Assembly: GCF_014650115.1 (NCBI RefSeq)
Contig: NZ_BMUI01000025.1
Location: 1 to 64,000 of the forward strand
Origin: Streptomyces olivaceoviridis
GTDB taxonomy: Bacteria; Actinomycetota; Actinomycetes; Streptomycetales; Streptomycetaceae
DNA: 64,000 nucleotides
Direction of reading: 5' to 3'
Shown: piece by piece, positions 42,502-50,839 of the stretch
Numbering within the stretch: the stretch's first letter is position 1
Layout of the letters: each line of letters starts with the position of its first letter
Position numbers and translations under genes: made by a program
The notes under the pieces: model-generated
Told to the model about the DNA's origin: nothing
Database searches by the model: none
What the model saw: only the letters and a program-made list of their open reading frames with translations

Positions 42502-44153
42502 TGACGACCGGTGGAAGCGGCCTCACACCGGCCGGCCCGTTCACATCCCGAGACGACGGAGAAATGATGGACAGTCTGGACCGGGTGCTGGCCCGGCACG
42601 CTGTGAGCCGTCCGGACCAGATCGCCTACGTCTGTGACGGGCGCCGTGTCACCTTCGGTGAACTGCGTACGGCGAGCGACACGTGGGCGCGGGCTCTGCA
42701 CACGTACGGTGTGGGCGTCGGCGCGCGTGTCGCCTATCTCGGCAAGGACTCCGTCGACTTCGTCGTGCTGCTGTACGCCTGCGCGAAGGCAGGCATCGTC
42801 CTCGTCCCCGTCAACTGGCGGCTGGCACCAGCCGAGCGGGCCTATCTGCTGAACCACTCGGAAGCTGAACTGCTGTTCATCGAGGACGAGTTCATCGACG
42901 CCGAGAGCAGGACACCTGTCGCGGACCGGCCGCTGCCCATGGTGATCCTGACCAGCACGCCGCAGGACGACGACAGTGCCCGGCCGAAGGACGCGGTCCT
43001 TCTCGGGCACTGGCTGCGCGACGCGCCCGACACGACAGGCGGTACCCGCGCGCACCGTTCCGACGCGGACACACCCGTGGTGCAGATGTACACCAGCGGC
43101 ACGACCGGATTTCCCAAAGGGGTGGTACTGGCCCACCGTTCCTTCTTCGCCGTCCGGGAGGCGCTCGACCGGTCCGGTCTGGACTGGATCGACTGGCGGC
43201 CGGACGACGTCAGTCTCGTGTGCGCGCCCGCTTCGCACATCGGTGGCCTGTGGTGGACCGTGCAGGGGGTCAACGCCGGCGTCACCAGCCTGGCGATGCG
43301 CGTGTTCGGCAGCCGAGAGGCCGTGGAACTCATGGAGGGGTACGGCGTCACCACGATGTGCCTCGCCCCGGCCATGCTCACCATGCTGCTGCGGGAGCCC
43401 GAACGGTCGGACGCCACCTTCCGCCGTCTGCGCAAGGTCGTCTACGGCGGCTCCCCCATTCCCGAGGTTCTGCTGCGCCGCTGCATGGAGACGATGGACT
43501 GCGAGTTCGTGCAGATCTACGGGCTGACCGAGACCGGCAACACGGCCGTGTGCCTCCCGCCCGCCGATCACCTGCGGGACACCGCCCTGCTCCAGGCCGC
43601 GGGGCGGCCCTACCCGGGGGTCGGTCTGAGGATCGTGGACGACGACGGCGCGGAACTCCCCGCGGGTGAGGTCGGCGAGGTCTGCGTGCGGTCACCCGCG
43701 CAGATGGTCGAGTACTGGCGCGCGCCGGACGCGACCGACGAGACGGTGGTCGACGGCTGGGTCCGTACGGGCGATGCCGGGTATCTCGACGGGGACGGCT
43801 ACCTCTACATCTCGGACCGCTTCAAGGACATGATCATCAGGGCGGGCGAGAACATATTCCCGGCGGAGATCGAGGGTGCGCTGGCCGCCCATCCCGCCGT
43901 CGCCGACTGCGCCGTCGTCGGCATACCCGACGAGCGCTGGGGCGAGGCGGTGCTCGCGTTCGTCGTGCCGGGCGCGGGCGCGGCGCCCTCACCTCGGGAG
44001 CTGAGGACCTTCTTGAGGGAGCGGATCGCTGACTACAAGGTCCCCACGGCCTTCCGAGTGGTGGAGGACCTCCCCCGGAGTGCCATCGGCAAAGTGCTCC
44101 GGCGCACCCTGCGCGCACCGTTCTGGGCCGGCCGGAGCCGGCACGTCAACTAG
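42501..44153 (+). CDS. Acyl-AMP ligase / acyl-ACP synthetase (ScoC/FadD10-like role)
   Basis: A 550-aa ANL-superfamily adenylating enzyme. The P-loop is MYTSGTTGFPKGVVL, the A5 motif IYGLTETGN, A7 YLDGDGYLYISDRFKDMI, and the catalytic Lys lies in SAIGKVLRR near the C-terminus. Isonitrile lipopeptide loci carry one such ligase (ScoC; FadD10/Rv0099), which loads the acyl chain onto ACP, so an ACP-loading role on PKS ACP1 is the obvious expectation. The ATG at 42501 shares a base with the KS stop (TGATG) and has GGGAG upstream; an internal ATG pair at 42564/42567 with GGAGAA is a real alternative and would remove 21 or 22 residues. The exact acid activated is unknown. Confidence 0.9.
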   Translation: MTTGGSGLTPAGPFTSRDDGEMMDSLDRVLARHAVSRPDQIAYVCDGRRVTFGELRTASDTWARALHTYGVGVGARVAYLGKDSVDFVVLLYACAKAGIVLVPVNWRLAPAERAYLLNHSEAELLFIEDEFIDAESRTPVADRPLPMVILTSTPQDDDSARPKDAVLLGHWLRDAPDTTGGTRAHRSDADTPVVQMYTSGTTGFPKGVVLAHRSFFAVREALDRSGLDWIDWRPDDVSLVCAPASHIGGLWWTVQGVNAGVTSLAMRVFGSREAVELMEGYGVTTMCLAPAMLTMLLREPERSDATFRRLRKVVYGGSPIPEVLLRRCMETMDCEFVQIYGLTETGNTAVCLPPADHLRDTALLQAAGRPYPGVGLRIVDDDGAELPAGEVGEVCVRSPAQMVEYWRAPDATDETVVDGWVRTGDAGYLDGDGYLYISDRFKDMIIRAGENIFPAEIEGALAAHPAVADCAVVGIPDERWGEAVLAFVVPGAGAAPSPRELRTFLRERIADYKVPTAFRVVEDLPRSAIGKVLRRTLRAPFWAGRSRHVN

Positions 44154-44164
44154 AAGGACTCGAT

Positions 44165-45421
44165 ATGACCGACGCCACGACAGGCCGGGCCGGACTCGAC
44201 GAAGAGTTCGAGCCGGTGTTCCAGCCCTACACCGCCAAGGCGGACAGTCCCTGGCAGGAACTGGCCGTGGACCGTGCCCGCTGTCCCGTCGCCCACTCGC
44301 GGCATTTGAATGCCGTGCAGATCACCTCCTACAGCGGGGTGAAAGAACTGCTGCTGAAACACGAGGAGTTCACCGGTACCTACAGCACCCTGTGGCCGCT
44401 GGAACAACCCCTGGCGGTCGACAACCAGGTCTTCTCCTCGGCCGATCCGCCCCGGCACACCCGGCAGCGCAAGCTGTTCATCAAGGCGATGTCGGCCTCG
44501 CGTATCGGTACTCTTCGCACGTTCAGTGAGGAACTGGCGAACCGCCTCGTCGACGACATCATCGGCGCAGGCGAGTGTTTCGACCTGGCTTCCGCGTACG
44601 CGCGCCGCATAACCGAGGGCCACATCGCCGAACTCCTCGGGCTGCCCGAAAGCGAACGCGAGCGTTTCCTCTATCTGTCCGGCCTCTTCGAGCTCAGCAC
44701 GGCGGACCCCGCAAGCCATTCGTACCAAGCCGAGATGCGGGAGTGGCAGGACACCCTCGCCCGCATGGTGCGCGAGCGGCGCCAGGCCGGCCCGGACAGC
44801 GATGACCTGATCACCCAGCTGTGTTTCGCCGAGCACGAGGGGGACCGGCTGGCGGAGGGCGAGGTGGCATCACTCATCCGCGCCATGATCCGGGCCGGCA
44901 ACACCTCGACGGCGGCGGCGATCGTCAACACCGTGCACGCTCTGGAGGCACACCCACAGCAGAAGGCCCGCTACCTTTCCGACATCGACCGGCTCACGCT
45001 GCCCCTGGTGCACGAGGGGTTGCGCTACGACGGTCCGGTCCTCGGCCTGTGGCGCAGGTGCAAACGGGACACCACCATCCAGGACCGTCCCGTCCGGGCC
45101 GGCGAGCGAGTCTTCACCGTGCACACCGCCGCCAATCACGACCCGGCCGTGTTCGAGCAGTCGGAGGAGTTCGTCATCGACCGCGACTGGTCACGGCTTC
45201 CCTCCCACCTGGCCTTCGGTTACGGGATCCACCACTGCATCGGTATGAACCTGGCGCTGCTCGAATGTGAGGTCGCCCTGTCGACGCTCTACAAGAGGCT
45301 GCCGGGTCTGCGGCTGCGCCCGGGCTTCGTCGCGCCCCAGGCCCCGGGGCCGGTGGTCCGTAACTGGCTCAGCCTGGAGATGGAGTACGACCGCGAGGCG
45401 CTTGAGGGAGCCACTGTATGA
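44165..45421 (+). CDS. Cytochrome P450, first of a paralogous pair
   Basis: A 418-aa soluble P450. The heme loop is FGYGIHHCIG with Cys358; the helix K motif is EGLR. Its I-helix reads AGNTST instead of the usual AG-x-(D/E)-T, so the acidic residue of the proton-relay pair is missing. It is clearly a duplicate of the P450 at 45697 (shared PYTAK, TSYSGVKE, YARR-x-x-EGH, LGLWRRC). AAGGACTCGAT precedes the ATG, and the gene ends in an ATGA overlap with the ferredoxin gene. Probable role is oxidation of the PKS product, such as hydroxylation, epoxidation or desaturation near the isonitrile; the site is unknown. Confidence 0.93.
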   Translation: MTDATTGRAGLDEEFEPVFQPYTAKADSPWQELAVDRARCPVAHSRHLNAVQITSYSGVKELLLKHEEFTGTYSTLWPLEQPLAVDNQVFSSADPPRHTRQRKLFIKAMSASRIGTLRTFSEELANRLVDDIIGAGECFDLASAYARRITEGHIAELLGLPESERERFLYLSGLFELSTADPASHSYQAEMREWQDTLARMVRERRQAGPDSDDLITQLCFAEHEGDRLAEGEVASLIRAMIRAGNTSTAAAIVNTVHALEAHPQQKARYLSDIDRLTLPLVHEGLRYDGPVLGLWRRCKRDTTIQDRPVRAGERVFTVHTAANHDPAVFEQSEEFVIDRDWSRLPSHLAFGYGIHHCIGMNLALLECEVALSTLYKRLPGLRLRPGFVAPQAPGPVVRNWLSLEMEYDREALEGATV

Positions 45422-45690
45422 GTAAGCGTCAGATCTCGGGAGAGTCAGGTGTGCTGTCCGTCGACCACACGTTGTGCAGTGGCACCGGACACTGTGTGGA
45501 CAGACTCCCGCAGTTGTTCACCATCGAACATGGCCGGGCCTGGCTGGCAGACGCAGCAGCCCTGAGCACCGTGGACACGCAACACCTCCACGAGGTCGAA
45601 GCCGGCTGTCCCTGGTTCGCCATCACCTATCAGCCTCGTCCCCCGGCCCCGGCCGAGGAATCCTCGCCAGCTACCCCAGGACTGGAGTGA
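45418..45690 (+). CDS. 3Fe-4S ferredoxin partner of the P450s
   Basis: A 90-aa ferredoxin of the short 3Fe-4S type that feeds electrons to actinomycete P450s. Cysteines are in CSGTGHC (residues 20 and 26) and AGCPW, matching the three-Cys pattern C-x5-C...C-P. The 20 residues after the last Cys are Pro/Ala/Glu-rich and probably disordered. It sits between the two P450 genes (ATGA overlap upstream, 6-nt gap downstream) and may serve both. No ferredoxin reductase is in the cluster, as usual for Streptomyces. Confidence 0.9.
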   Translation: MSKRQISGESGVLSVDHTLCSGTGHCVDRLPQLFTIEHGRAWLADAAALSTVDTQHLHEVEAGCPWFAITYQPRPPAPAEESSPATPGLE

Positions 45691-45696
45691 CCAGCC

Positions 45697-46944
45697 GTGT
45701 CCGACACACCCCCCACCCCGCACGCCCCCGACGACAACCTCCGCTTCAAGCCCTACACGGCCAAGGCCGCCTGGCCGTGGCAGGACCTGGCCGCCGATCG
45801 CGCGACCTGTCCCGTCGCGTACTCCGCCGAGCTGGACGCCGTCCAGGTCACCTCCTACTCGGGAGTCAAGGAAGCCCTGCTCCGGCATGACGCGCTGTCG
45901 AGCACCTACAGCGACCTGTGGCCGCTGGACGAGCCCCTGCCCGAGCACAAGCAGGTGCTCGGCGCCTCGGACCCGCCGCGCCACACCCGGCAGCGCCGGC
46001 TGCTGGTCAAGGCGTTGTCGGCCTCGCGCATCCAACACATGCGTCCGTTCAGCGAGAGACTCGCCGACGACCTCGTCGACGAGATCATCGCGACCGGGCC
46101 CGTGTTCGACCTCGTCACCGCCTACGCACGTCGGATGAGCGAGGGACATGTGGCGGAACTGCTGGGCATACCCAGCGGAGAACGCGACGCCTTCGCCCGG
46201 ATGGCGCAGCTGTTCGAGGCGAGTATCGAAGACCGCGCCAACCACGGATTCAGCGCTGAACTCAACGACTGGATCACGCACCTGACGGAGCTCGTGCGTT
46301 CACGGCGCGCCGGCGAGGACACGGGCGACGACCTGATCACCCAGCTGTGTCTGGCCGAGGTGGAGGGCGACCGGTTCGACGAGAAGGAGATCGCCGCCCT
46401 CATCCAACTGCTGGCCGGAGCGGGCATCAGCACGACGCAGCAGGCCATCGTCAACCTCGTCTACCTGCTGGACACGCATCCCCAGCAGCGGACCGCGTAC
46501 CTGGCGGACATCAACGGTCTGACGACGAGCCTCGTCAACGAGGGGCTGCGCTTCGACGGCCCGGTCCTCGGCCTGTGGCGCAGGTGCCTGAAACCGACCA
46601 CCGTGCAGGGCACCCGGATCAACGTACTCGACAAGGTGTTTCCCGTGGTCGCCGCGGCGAACCACGATCCTGAGGCATACGACCGTCCGGACGAGTTCGT
46701 CATCGACCGTGACTGGTCGGCGCTGCCGCCGCACCTGTCCTTCGGCCACGGCATCCACTACTGCGTCGGTATGAACCTCGCACTCCTCGAACTCCAGGTG
46801 GCGATCAGCACGCTGTACCGACGACTGCCCGGGCTGCGGACCGTGAAGGGCTGCGAACCCCGGCAGATGCCCGGCCCCGTGGTGCGGAGCTGGCCCACCC
46901 TCTCGATGGAATACGACTCGCCGGCCGGGGTGCGGAACACATGA
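45697..46944 (+). CDS. Cytochrome P450, second of a paralogous pair
   Basis: A 415-aa P450 with heme loop FGHGIHYCVG (Cys356) and helix K EGLR. The I-helix is AGISTT: the Thr is kept but the preceding acid is Ser, again unusual. It arose by tandem duplication with the P450 at 44165. The GTG start at 45697 has GGAGTGACCAGCC upstream. Its stop overlaps the start of the UbiD gene by 4 nt. Two related P450s sharing one ferredoxin suggest successive oxidations of the same small hydrophobic substrate. Confidence 0.93.
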   Translation: MSDTPPTPHAPDDNLRFKPYTAKAAWPWQDLAADRATCPVAYSAELDAVQVTSYSGVKEALLRHDALSSTYSDLWPLDEPLPEHKQVLGASDPPRHTRQRRLLVKALSASRIQHMRPFSERLADDLVDEIIATGPVFDLVTAYARRMSEGHVAELLGIPSGERDAFARMAQLFEASIEDRANHGFSAELNDWITHLTELVRSRRAGEDTGDDLITQLCLAEVEGDRFDEKEIAALIQLLAGAGISTTQQAIVNLVYLLDTHPQQRTAYLADINGLTTSLVNEGLRFDGPVLGLWRRCLKPTTVQGTRINVLDKVFPVVAAANHDPEAYDRPDEFVIDRDWSALPPHLSFGHGIHYCVGMNLALLELQVAISTLYRRLPGLRTVKGCEPRQMPGPVVRSWPTLSMEYDSPAGVRNT

Positions 46945-48509
46945 CCACACACGACAGAGAGTCCGATTCCACCACATCACGGATGACTGGACTACCCTCC
47001 GCCATGGACGCACCCCACTTCCACGACGACCTGCGTGGCTACCTGGACGCCCTGGAAAGGAGGGGGGACCTCAACCGAGTGACACGCGAGGTCTCCGCCC
47101 ACCTCGAAGCCGCCGCCGAAACCCGGCTCAGCGTCGAACGCAGGCTCCCGGCCCCCTTGTTCGAGAACATCGCCGGGGTGGCCCCGGGGTTCCGGCTGCT
47201 CGGCGGTGTGGCGGCACTGAGTTCGCACCCCGACAAGCCCATGGCCAGGGTGGCGGCAACCCTGGGAATGCCCGTCGACACAAGCGCGGCCGACATCGTC
47301 GACCGTCTCTGCCACGTGATGGACGCGCCTGCCGTACCTCCGGTCGTGGTGAGCCGCGACCGGGCGGCGTGCAAGCAGAACGTCCTGCTCGGCGACGACG
47401 CGACGCTCGACCGTTTTCCCATACCCCGCGTCCACGAGGAGGACGGCGAACGGTATGCGAACACCTGGGGCATCGTCGTCACGTCCACCCCCGACAAACG
47501 GTGGACGAACTGGGCCATCACGCGTGTCATGTACCTCGATGGAAAGCGGATGACCGGACTGGTCCGGCCGACGGCACACCTGGGGAAGATCTGGCAGGAG
47601 TGGGTCGACCTGGGCGAACCCATGCCCTACGCCCTCGTGCAGGGCGGACCTCCCGCCGTGTGTTATGCCGGGGGCCTGCCCATTCCCCACGAGGTCGACG
47701 AGGTGGACTTCGTCGGCGCACTGCACGGCCGCCCCGTCGAGCTCGTCGCCTGCGAAAGCGTGGATCTGCTGGTGCCGGCCACCTCCGAGGTGGTCGTCGA
47801 AGGACACGTCTCCGTCACCCGCGATGCCACGGAAGGGCCCTTTGGGGAGTACGCCGGCTACATGCCGACCGCGACCTCTCAAGAACCCGTCTTCTCCGTG
47901 GAGGCGATCACCCACCGCGACGACCCCATCTGGCCGCTGGTGGCGGAGGGACGGCCGGTGGACGAAACACACACCGTGTCGGCCGTCGGACACGCAGCCG
48001 TCGTGCTCAGAGCACTGCGCCGGGCACACCTGCCGGTGACCCTGGCATGGATGCCGCCGTCGACCGCCGCGCACTGGCTCGTCGTCACCGTCGCGGACGA
48101 CTGGCGCGAGCGGCTGCCCGGCCTGGACACCGCCGCCCTCTGCCACCGCATCGGAGAGGTACTGAGCGAGGTACCCTCCGGACGTCTCGCGTCGCATGTC
48201 TTCGTCCTGGACGACGACATCGACCCCACCGACGACGCCGACCTGATGTGGGCACTCGGCACCAGAGTCCATCCGACACTGCGCCGCGAGGAATGGACGG
48301 GACCGATCCTTCCCCTCGTGGCGTGCTACACGCCGGAGGAGCGCCAACGAGGCCGGGGCCCCGTAGTGGTGCACGACGCCTTGCAGGCACCGGCCGGAGC
48401 CGGACGACAGGTACAGAGTTCGTTCGCCCAGGCCTACCCGGCGGAGATCCGGGCACGTGTGCTTGCCGCTCAGCAGCGGACGGCCAGGACCGGGCCGAAG
48501 TGTCGGTGA
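46941..48509 (+). CDS. UbiD-family prenylated-FMN decarboxylase
   Basis: A 522-aa UbiD/Fdc-type enzyme, which uses prenylated FMN to decarboxylate alpha,beta-unsaturated or aromatic acids. The catalytic pair is Glu298 and Glu303 (DATEGPFGEYAGY), with the same 5-residue spacing as in Fdc1; the cofactor-binding NTWGIVVT and AITRVMYLDG regions are present. No UbiX-type prenyltransferase is in the window, so the cofactor must come from elsewhere. It is the last gene of the cluster. The PKS should release an alpha,beta-unsaturated acid, exactly the kind of substrate this family takes, giving an alkene as in tautomycetin biosynthesis (TtnD); that connection is inferred. Confidence 0.92.
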   Translation: MTTHDRESDSTTSRMTGLPSAMDAPHFHDDLRGYLDALERRGDLNRVTREVSAHLEAAAETRLSVERRLPAPLFENIAGVAPGFRLLGGVAALSSHPDKPMARVAATLGMPVDTSAADIVDRLCHVMDAPAVPPVVVSRDRAACKQNVLLGDDATLDRFPIPRVHEEDGERYANTWGIVVTSTPDKRWTNWAITRVMYLDGKRMTGLVRPTAHLGKIWQEWVDLGEPMPYALVQGGPPAVCYAGGLPIPHEVDEVDFVGALHGRPVELVACESVDLLVPATSEVVVEGHVSVTRDATEGPFGEYAGYMPTATSQEPVFSVEAITHRDDPIWPLVAEGRPVDETHTVSAVGHAAVVLRALRRAHLPVTLAWMPPSTAAHWLVVTVADDWRERLPGLDTAALCHRIGEVLSEVPSGRLASHVFVLDDDIDPTDDADLMWALGTRVHPTLRREEWTGPILPLVACYTPEERQRGRGPVVVHDALQAPAGAGRQVQSSFAQAYPAEIRARVLAAQQRTARTGPKCR

Positions 48510-48515
48510 TCAGGT

Positions 48516-48590
48516 GCGGCTTGCGTATGGCCGGTGCCCCCTGCGGGGGCGCCGGCCATACGGATGTAGCGGCGCGAGGGCGCAAGCCGC
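48516..48590 (+). terminator. Large nested hairpin after the isonitrile cluster
   Basis: Starting 7 nt after the UbiD stop, an outer perfect 10-bp stem (GCGGCTTGCG 48516-48525 with CGCAAGCCGC 48581-48590) encloses a 16-bp stem (48526-48541 with 48545-48560, one G-T pair) and a 3-nt loop. Very stable; best read as the operon terminator. No T-run follows, as is common in Streptomyces. Confidence 0.7.
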
Positions 48591-48648
48591 CCAGGTCGCC
48601 AGTCCCCCTTCGTCCGGGGTGGTGATCGCGACCGGGTAGGTTCCGGAC

Positions 48649-49128
48649 ATGGTTGACGACTGGCGGACGGATCGGATCGGGAGTGCCCTGCGAGGCGAGA
48701 ACCCCGCAGTTGTGCGGCGCTTGAACGCGGGGTTCGCAGCGATCGGCGACGCGCAGTTCCTCCCGGGCTACTCGGTGCTCCTGGTGGACGATCCCAAGGT
48801 GGAAAGACTGTCGGACCTGCCCAGGGACAAGCGACTGGCCTTCCTGTCCGACATGGACCGACTCGGAGAAGCAGTCGAGCGAGCATCCCGTCGCATGGAT
48901 GCGGCCTTCCGGCGGGTCAATCTGGAGATCCTGGGCAACACCGACGGGTTCCTGCATGCGCACGTATGGCCCCGGTTCGAGTGGGAGCCGACCGACTTGG
49001 CGCGCATGCCGGTATGGCTCTACCCCCGCGACAGGTGGACCGACGAGCAGTACGCACTCGGTCCGCAGCACGATCCGCTGCGCAAGGCGATCGGGCACGA
49101 GCTGGACCGTCTGCGCTCGACGACCTGA
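48649..49128 (+). CDS. HIT-like hydrolase
   Basis: A 159-aa protein resembling the histidine-triad family, annotated in Streptomyces as diadenosine tetraphosphate hydrolases. The key segment is NTDGFLHAHVWPRFEWEP, where H-A-H-V-W stands for the His-triad core, with an N-terminal FLPGYSVLLVDDPKVERLSDL strand-helix pattern typical of HIT folds. Expected to hydrolyse nucleotide conjugates in the cytosol. It lies 58 nt after the terminator hairpin and is unlikely to belong to the isonitrile operon. Confidence 0.8.
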   Translation: MVDDWRTDRIGSALRGENPAVVRRLNAGFAAIGDAQFLPGYSVLLVDDPKVERLSDLPRDKRLAFLSDMDRLGEAVERASRRMDAAFRRVNLEILGNTDGFLHAHVWPRFEWEPTDLARMPVWLYPRDRWTDEQYALGPQHDPLRKAIGHELDRLRSTT

Positions 49129-49641
49129 CAGCAGGCGCATCCTGAGGCGGTCGCGGCTCGTCAATGAATCTCCGGGATGGAGGGGAGGGGTGTCCGGGGT
49201 TGCGGCGACGCCGACGACCGCCGGACAGGTCGGCAGGCGTCGGTAGGATCAGCGCCCTACGCGTCACAGGAGCACGAGCGGCCCGGGCGCCCACCACCCG
49301 ATCGTGGACGCGAGCGTGTCTCCCATGGGGTGGCGGGCCGAGTAGAACGTCCTGGGCGGGACAGGGACCGCCGTGACTCCGCGCGGTGTGCCGGGGCTGG
49401 TTGGGAGAGCATCGTGGCTGGCCGTCGGTTCAGGCGATGACCTCCGGCCGCTGTCTGGTGGCGAGGGTCAGCGGCGAGATGGATTGCGTGACCGACCCGG
49501 TGTTCCGCCGTGCTCACCGCGCTGGCGGGCAGCGCTCAGTTCATGCAGTTGCGCGCGACCGCCCGCAAGCACCGCTGGGCCGACCACAGGACTGTGAAGG
49601 CCGGGGCCAAGGACTCGTCGAATGCCCGGCGGTAGCCCGGA
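49129..49641. other. Gene-poor stretch with a possible STAS-domain scrap
   Basis: 513 bp between the HIT gene and a convergent aldo/keto reductase. No intact gene is convincing. At 49437-49515 (plus) the translation CLVARVSGEMDCVTDPVFRR resembles the first strand and helix of a STAS anti-anti-sigma factor, after which the frame loses similarity. Short open frames here have mixed third-position composition. Probably decayed sequence. Confidence 0.3.
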
Positions 49642-50652
49642 CTACCGGGAGCCCGCCACAGGCTGCCGCTTGTAGAAGGACTCCTCCAGGTAGGCGGCCT
49701 CGTGCGGCTGGTAGTGCTCCTCCAGGTAGACGGCCTCGTCTTCGTCGAGTTCGACGTCAACCGCGGCGACCGCGTCGGCCAGTTGGACCGGCTTGGTGAC
49801 CCCGACGATGGGCGAGGTCACCGCCGGGTTGCGCATGACCCAGGCCAGGGCGACCTGGGCCGGGGACAGACCCCGCTTGCCCGCGATCTCGTGGACGCGC
49901 TCGGCCACTGCCTGGTCCCCGTCGCGGTAGAGGATCTTGCCGCCCGGGTCTGTTGCGGCACGCGCCGTGGCAGTGTCCCGGACCCGCGTCAGCCTGCCCC
50001 GCGCCAGCGGGCTCCACGGGATCACGCCGATGCCCTGGTCGGCGCAGAGCGGGAGCATCTCCCGCTCTGCTTCTCGGTGGATGAGGTTGTAGTGGTCCTG
50101 CATCGACACGAACCGGGTCCAACCGTTCAGGTCAGCCAGGTACAGGGCCTTGGCGAACTGCCAGGCGTACATGGAAGAGGCGCCGATGTAGCGGACCTTC
50201 CCGGACTTGACCGCGTCGTGCAGCGCCTCGAGGGTTTCCTCGATCGGAGTGTCGTAGTCCCAGCGGTGGATCTGGTAGAGGTCGATGTAGTCGGTCCCCA
50301 GTCGCTTCAGGGAGGCGTCGAGCTCGGCGAAGATCGCCTTGCGGGACAGCCCGGCGCCGTTCGGGCCGGGGCGCATCCGCATCCAGACCTTGGTGGAGAG
50401 AACGACCTCCTCGCGCCGGGTGAAGTCCTTGACCGCCTGACCGACGATCTCCTCGCTGCTTCCGGCGCTGTACCCATTGGCCGTGTCGAGGAAGTTGACG
50501 CCGGCCTCAAGGGCCTGCTTGATGATGTCCCGGCTGGCGTCCGCGCCCAGCGACCAGGGCTCACCGCCCCGGTTCGGCTCGCCGAAGCTCATGCAGCCGA
50601 GGGTGATGGCGGAGACTTCCAGTCCGGTCGTTCCGAGTTTGGTGTATCGCAT
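49642..50652 (-). CDS. Aldo/keto reductase
   Basis: A 336-aa aldo/keto reductase of the YajO/AKR13-like group common in Streptomyces. The tetrad is Asp and Tyr in LDTANGYSAG, Lys in LSTKVW and His in YQIHRWDYDTP; the C-terminal SPIVGVTKP binds NADPH. The ATG at 50652 (M-R-Y-T-K-L-G) matches family starts; the frame extends 19 residues further without similarity. A broken HTH regulator lies just upstream in the same orientation. No evident link to either gene cluster. Confidence 0.92.
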   Translation of the reverse strand: MRYTKLGTTGLEVSAITLGCMSFGEPNRGGEPWSLGADASRDIIKQALEAGVNFLDTANGYSAGSSEEIVGQAVKDFTRREEVVLSTKVWMRMRPGPNGAGLSRKAIFAELDASLKRLGTDYIDLYQIHRWDYDTPIEETLEALHDAVKSGKVRYIGASSMYAWQFAKALYLADLNGWTRFVSMQDHYNLIHREAEREMLPLCADQGIGVIPWSPLARGRLTRVRDTATARAATDPGGKILYRDGDQAVAERVHEIAGKRGLSPAQVALAWVMRNPAVTSPIVGVTKPVQLADAVAAVDVELDEDEAVYLEEHYQPHEAAYLEESFYKRQPVAGSR

Positions 50653-50746
50653 GCTTCGGAATCTAGGAGTTGGAGTGCGCGCTAACGCAAATTCGGAGGC
50701 ATGGGGCATGTGGGACGTCCTGGTTGCGCCGTCCGTCCCGCTGTCG

Positions 50747-50839
50747 GCGCAACCGCGCTTGCGGGTCCTGCGCGATGGCCCGCAGCACCCTGGTGTGGTT
50801 GGTCAGGAAGGCCCACCGCCGGTCTGGGTCAGTCATCAT
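50747..50839 (-). pseudogene. Fragment of a winged-helix regulator
   Basis: About 31 codons (start Met at 50839) read DPDRRWAFLTNHTRVLRAIA, then QDPQARLR, the N-terminal helix pattern of a common Streptomyces MarR-like winged-helix family (W-x-F-L-T-N-H-x-x-V-L). After ARLR the frame changes and no recognition helix follows, so only a broken end of the gene remains. Confidence 0.4.

Noticed and set aside
34200..48509. Calling the second cluster an ordinary isonitrile lipopeptide (NRPS) locus
   Set aside because: No condensation domain, NRPS adenylation-thiolation module or terminal reductase is present; the only carrier domains are within the PKS.
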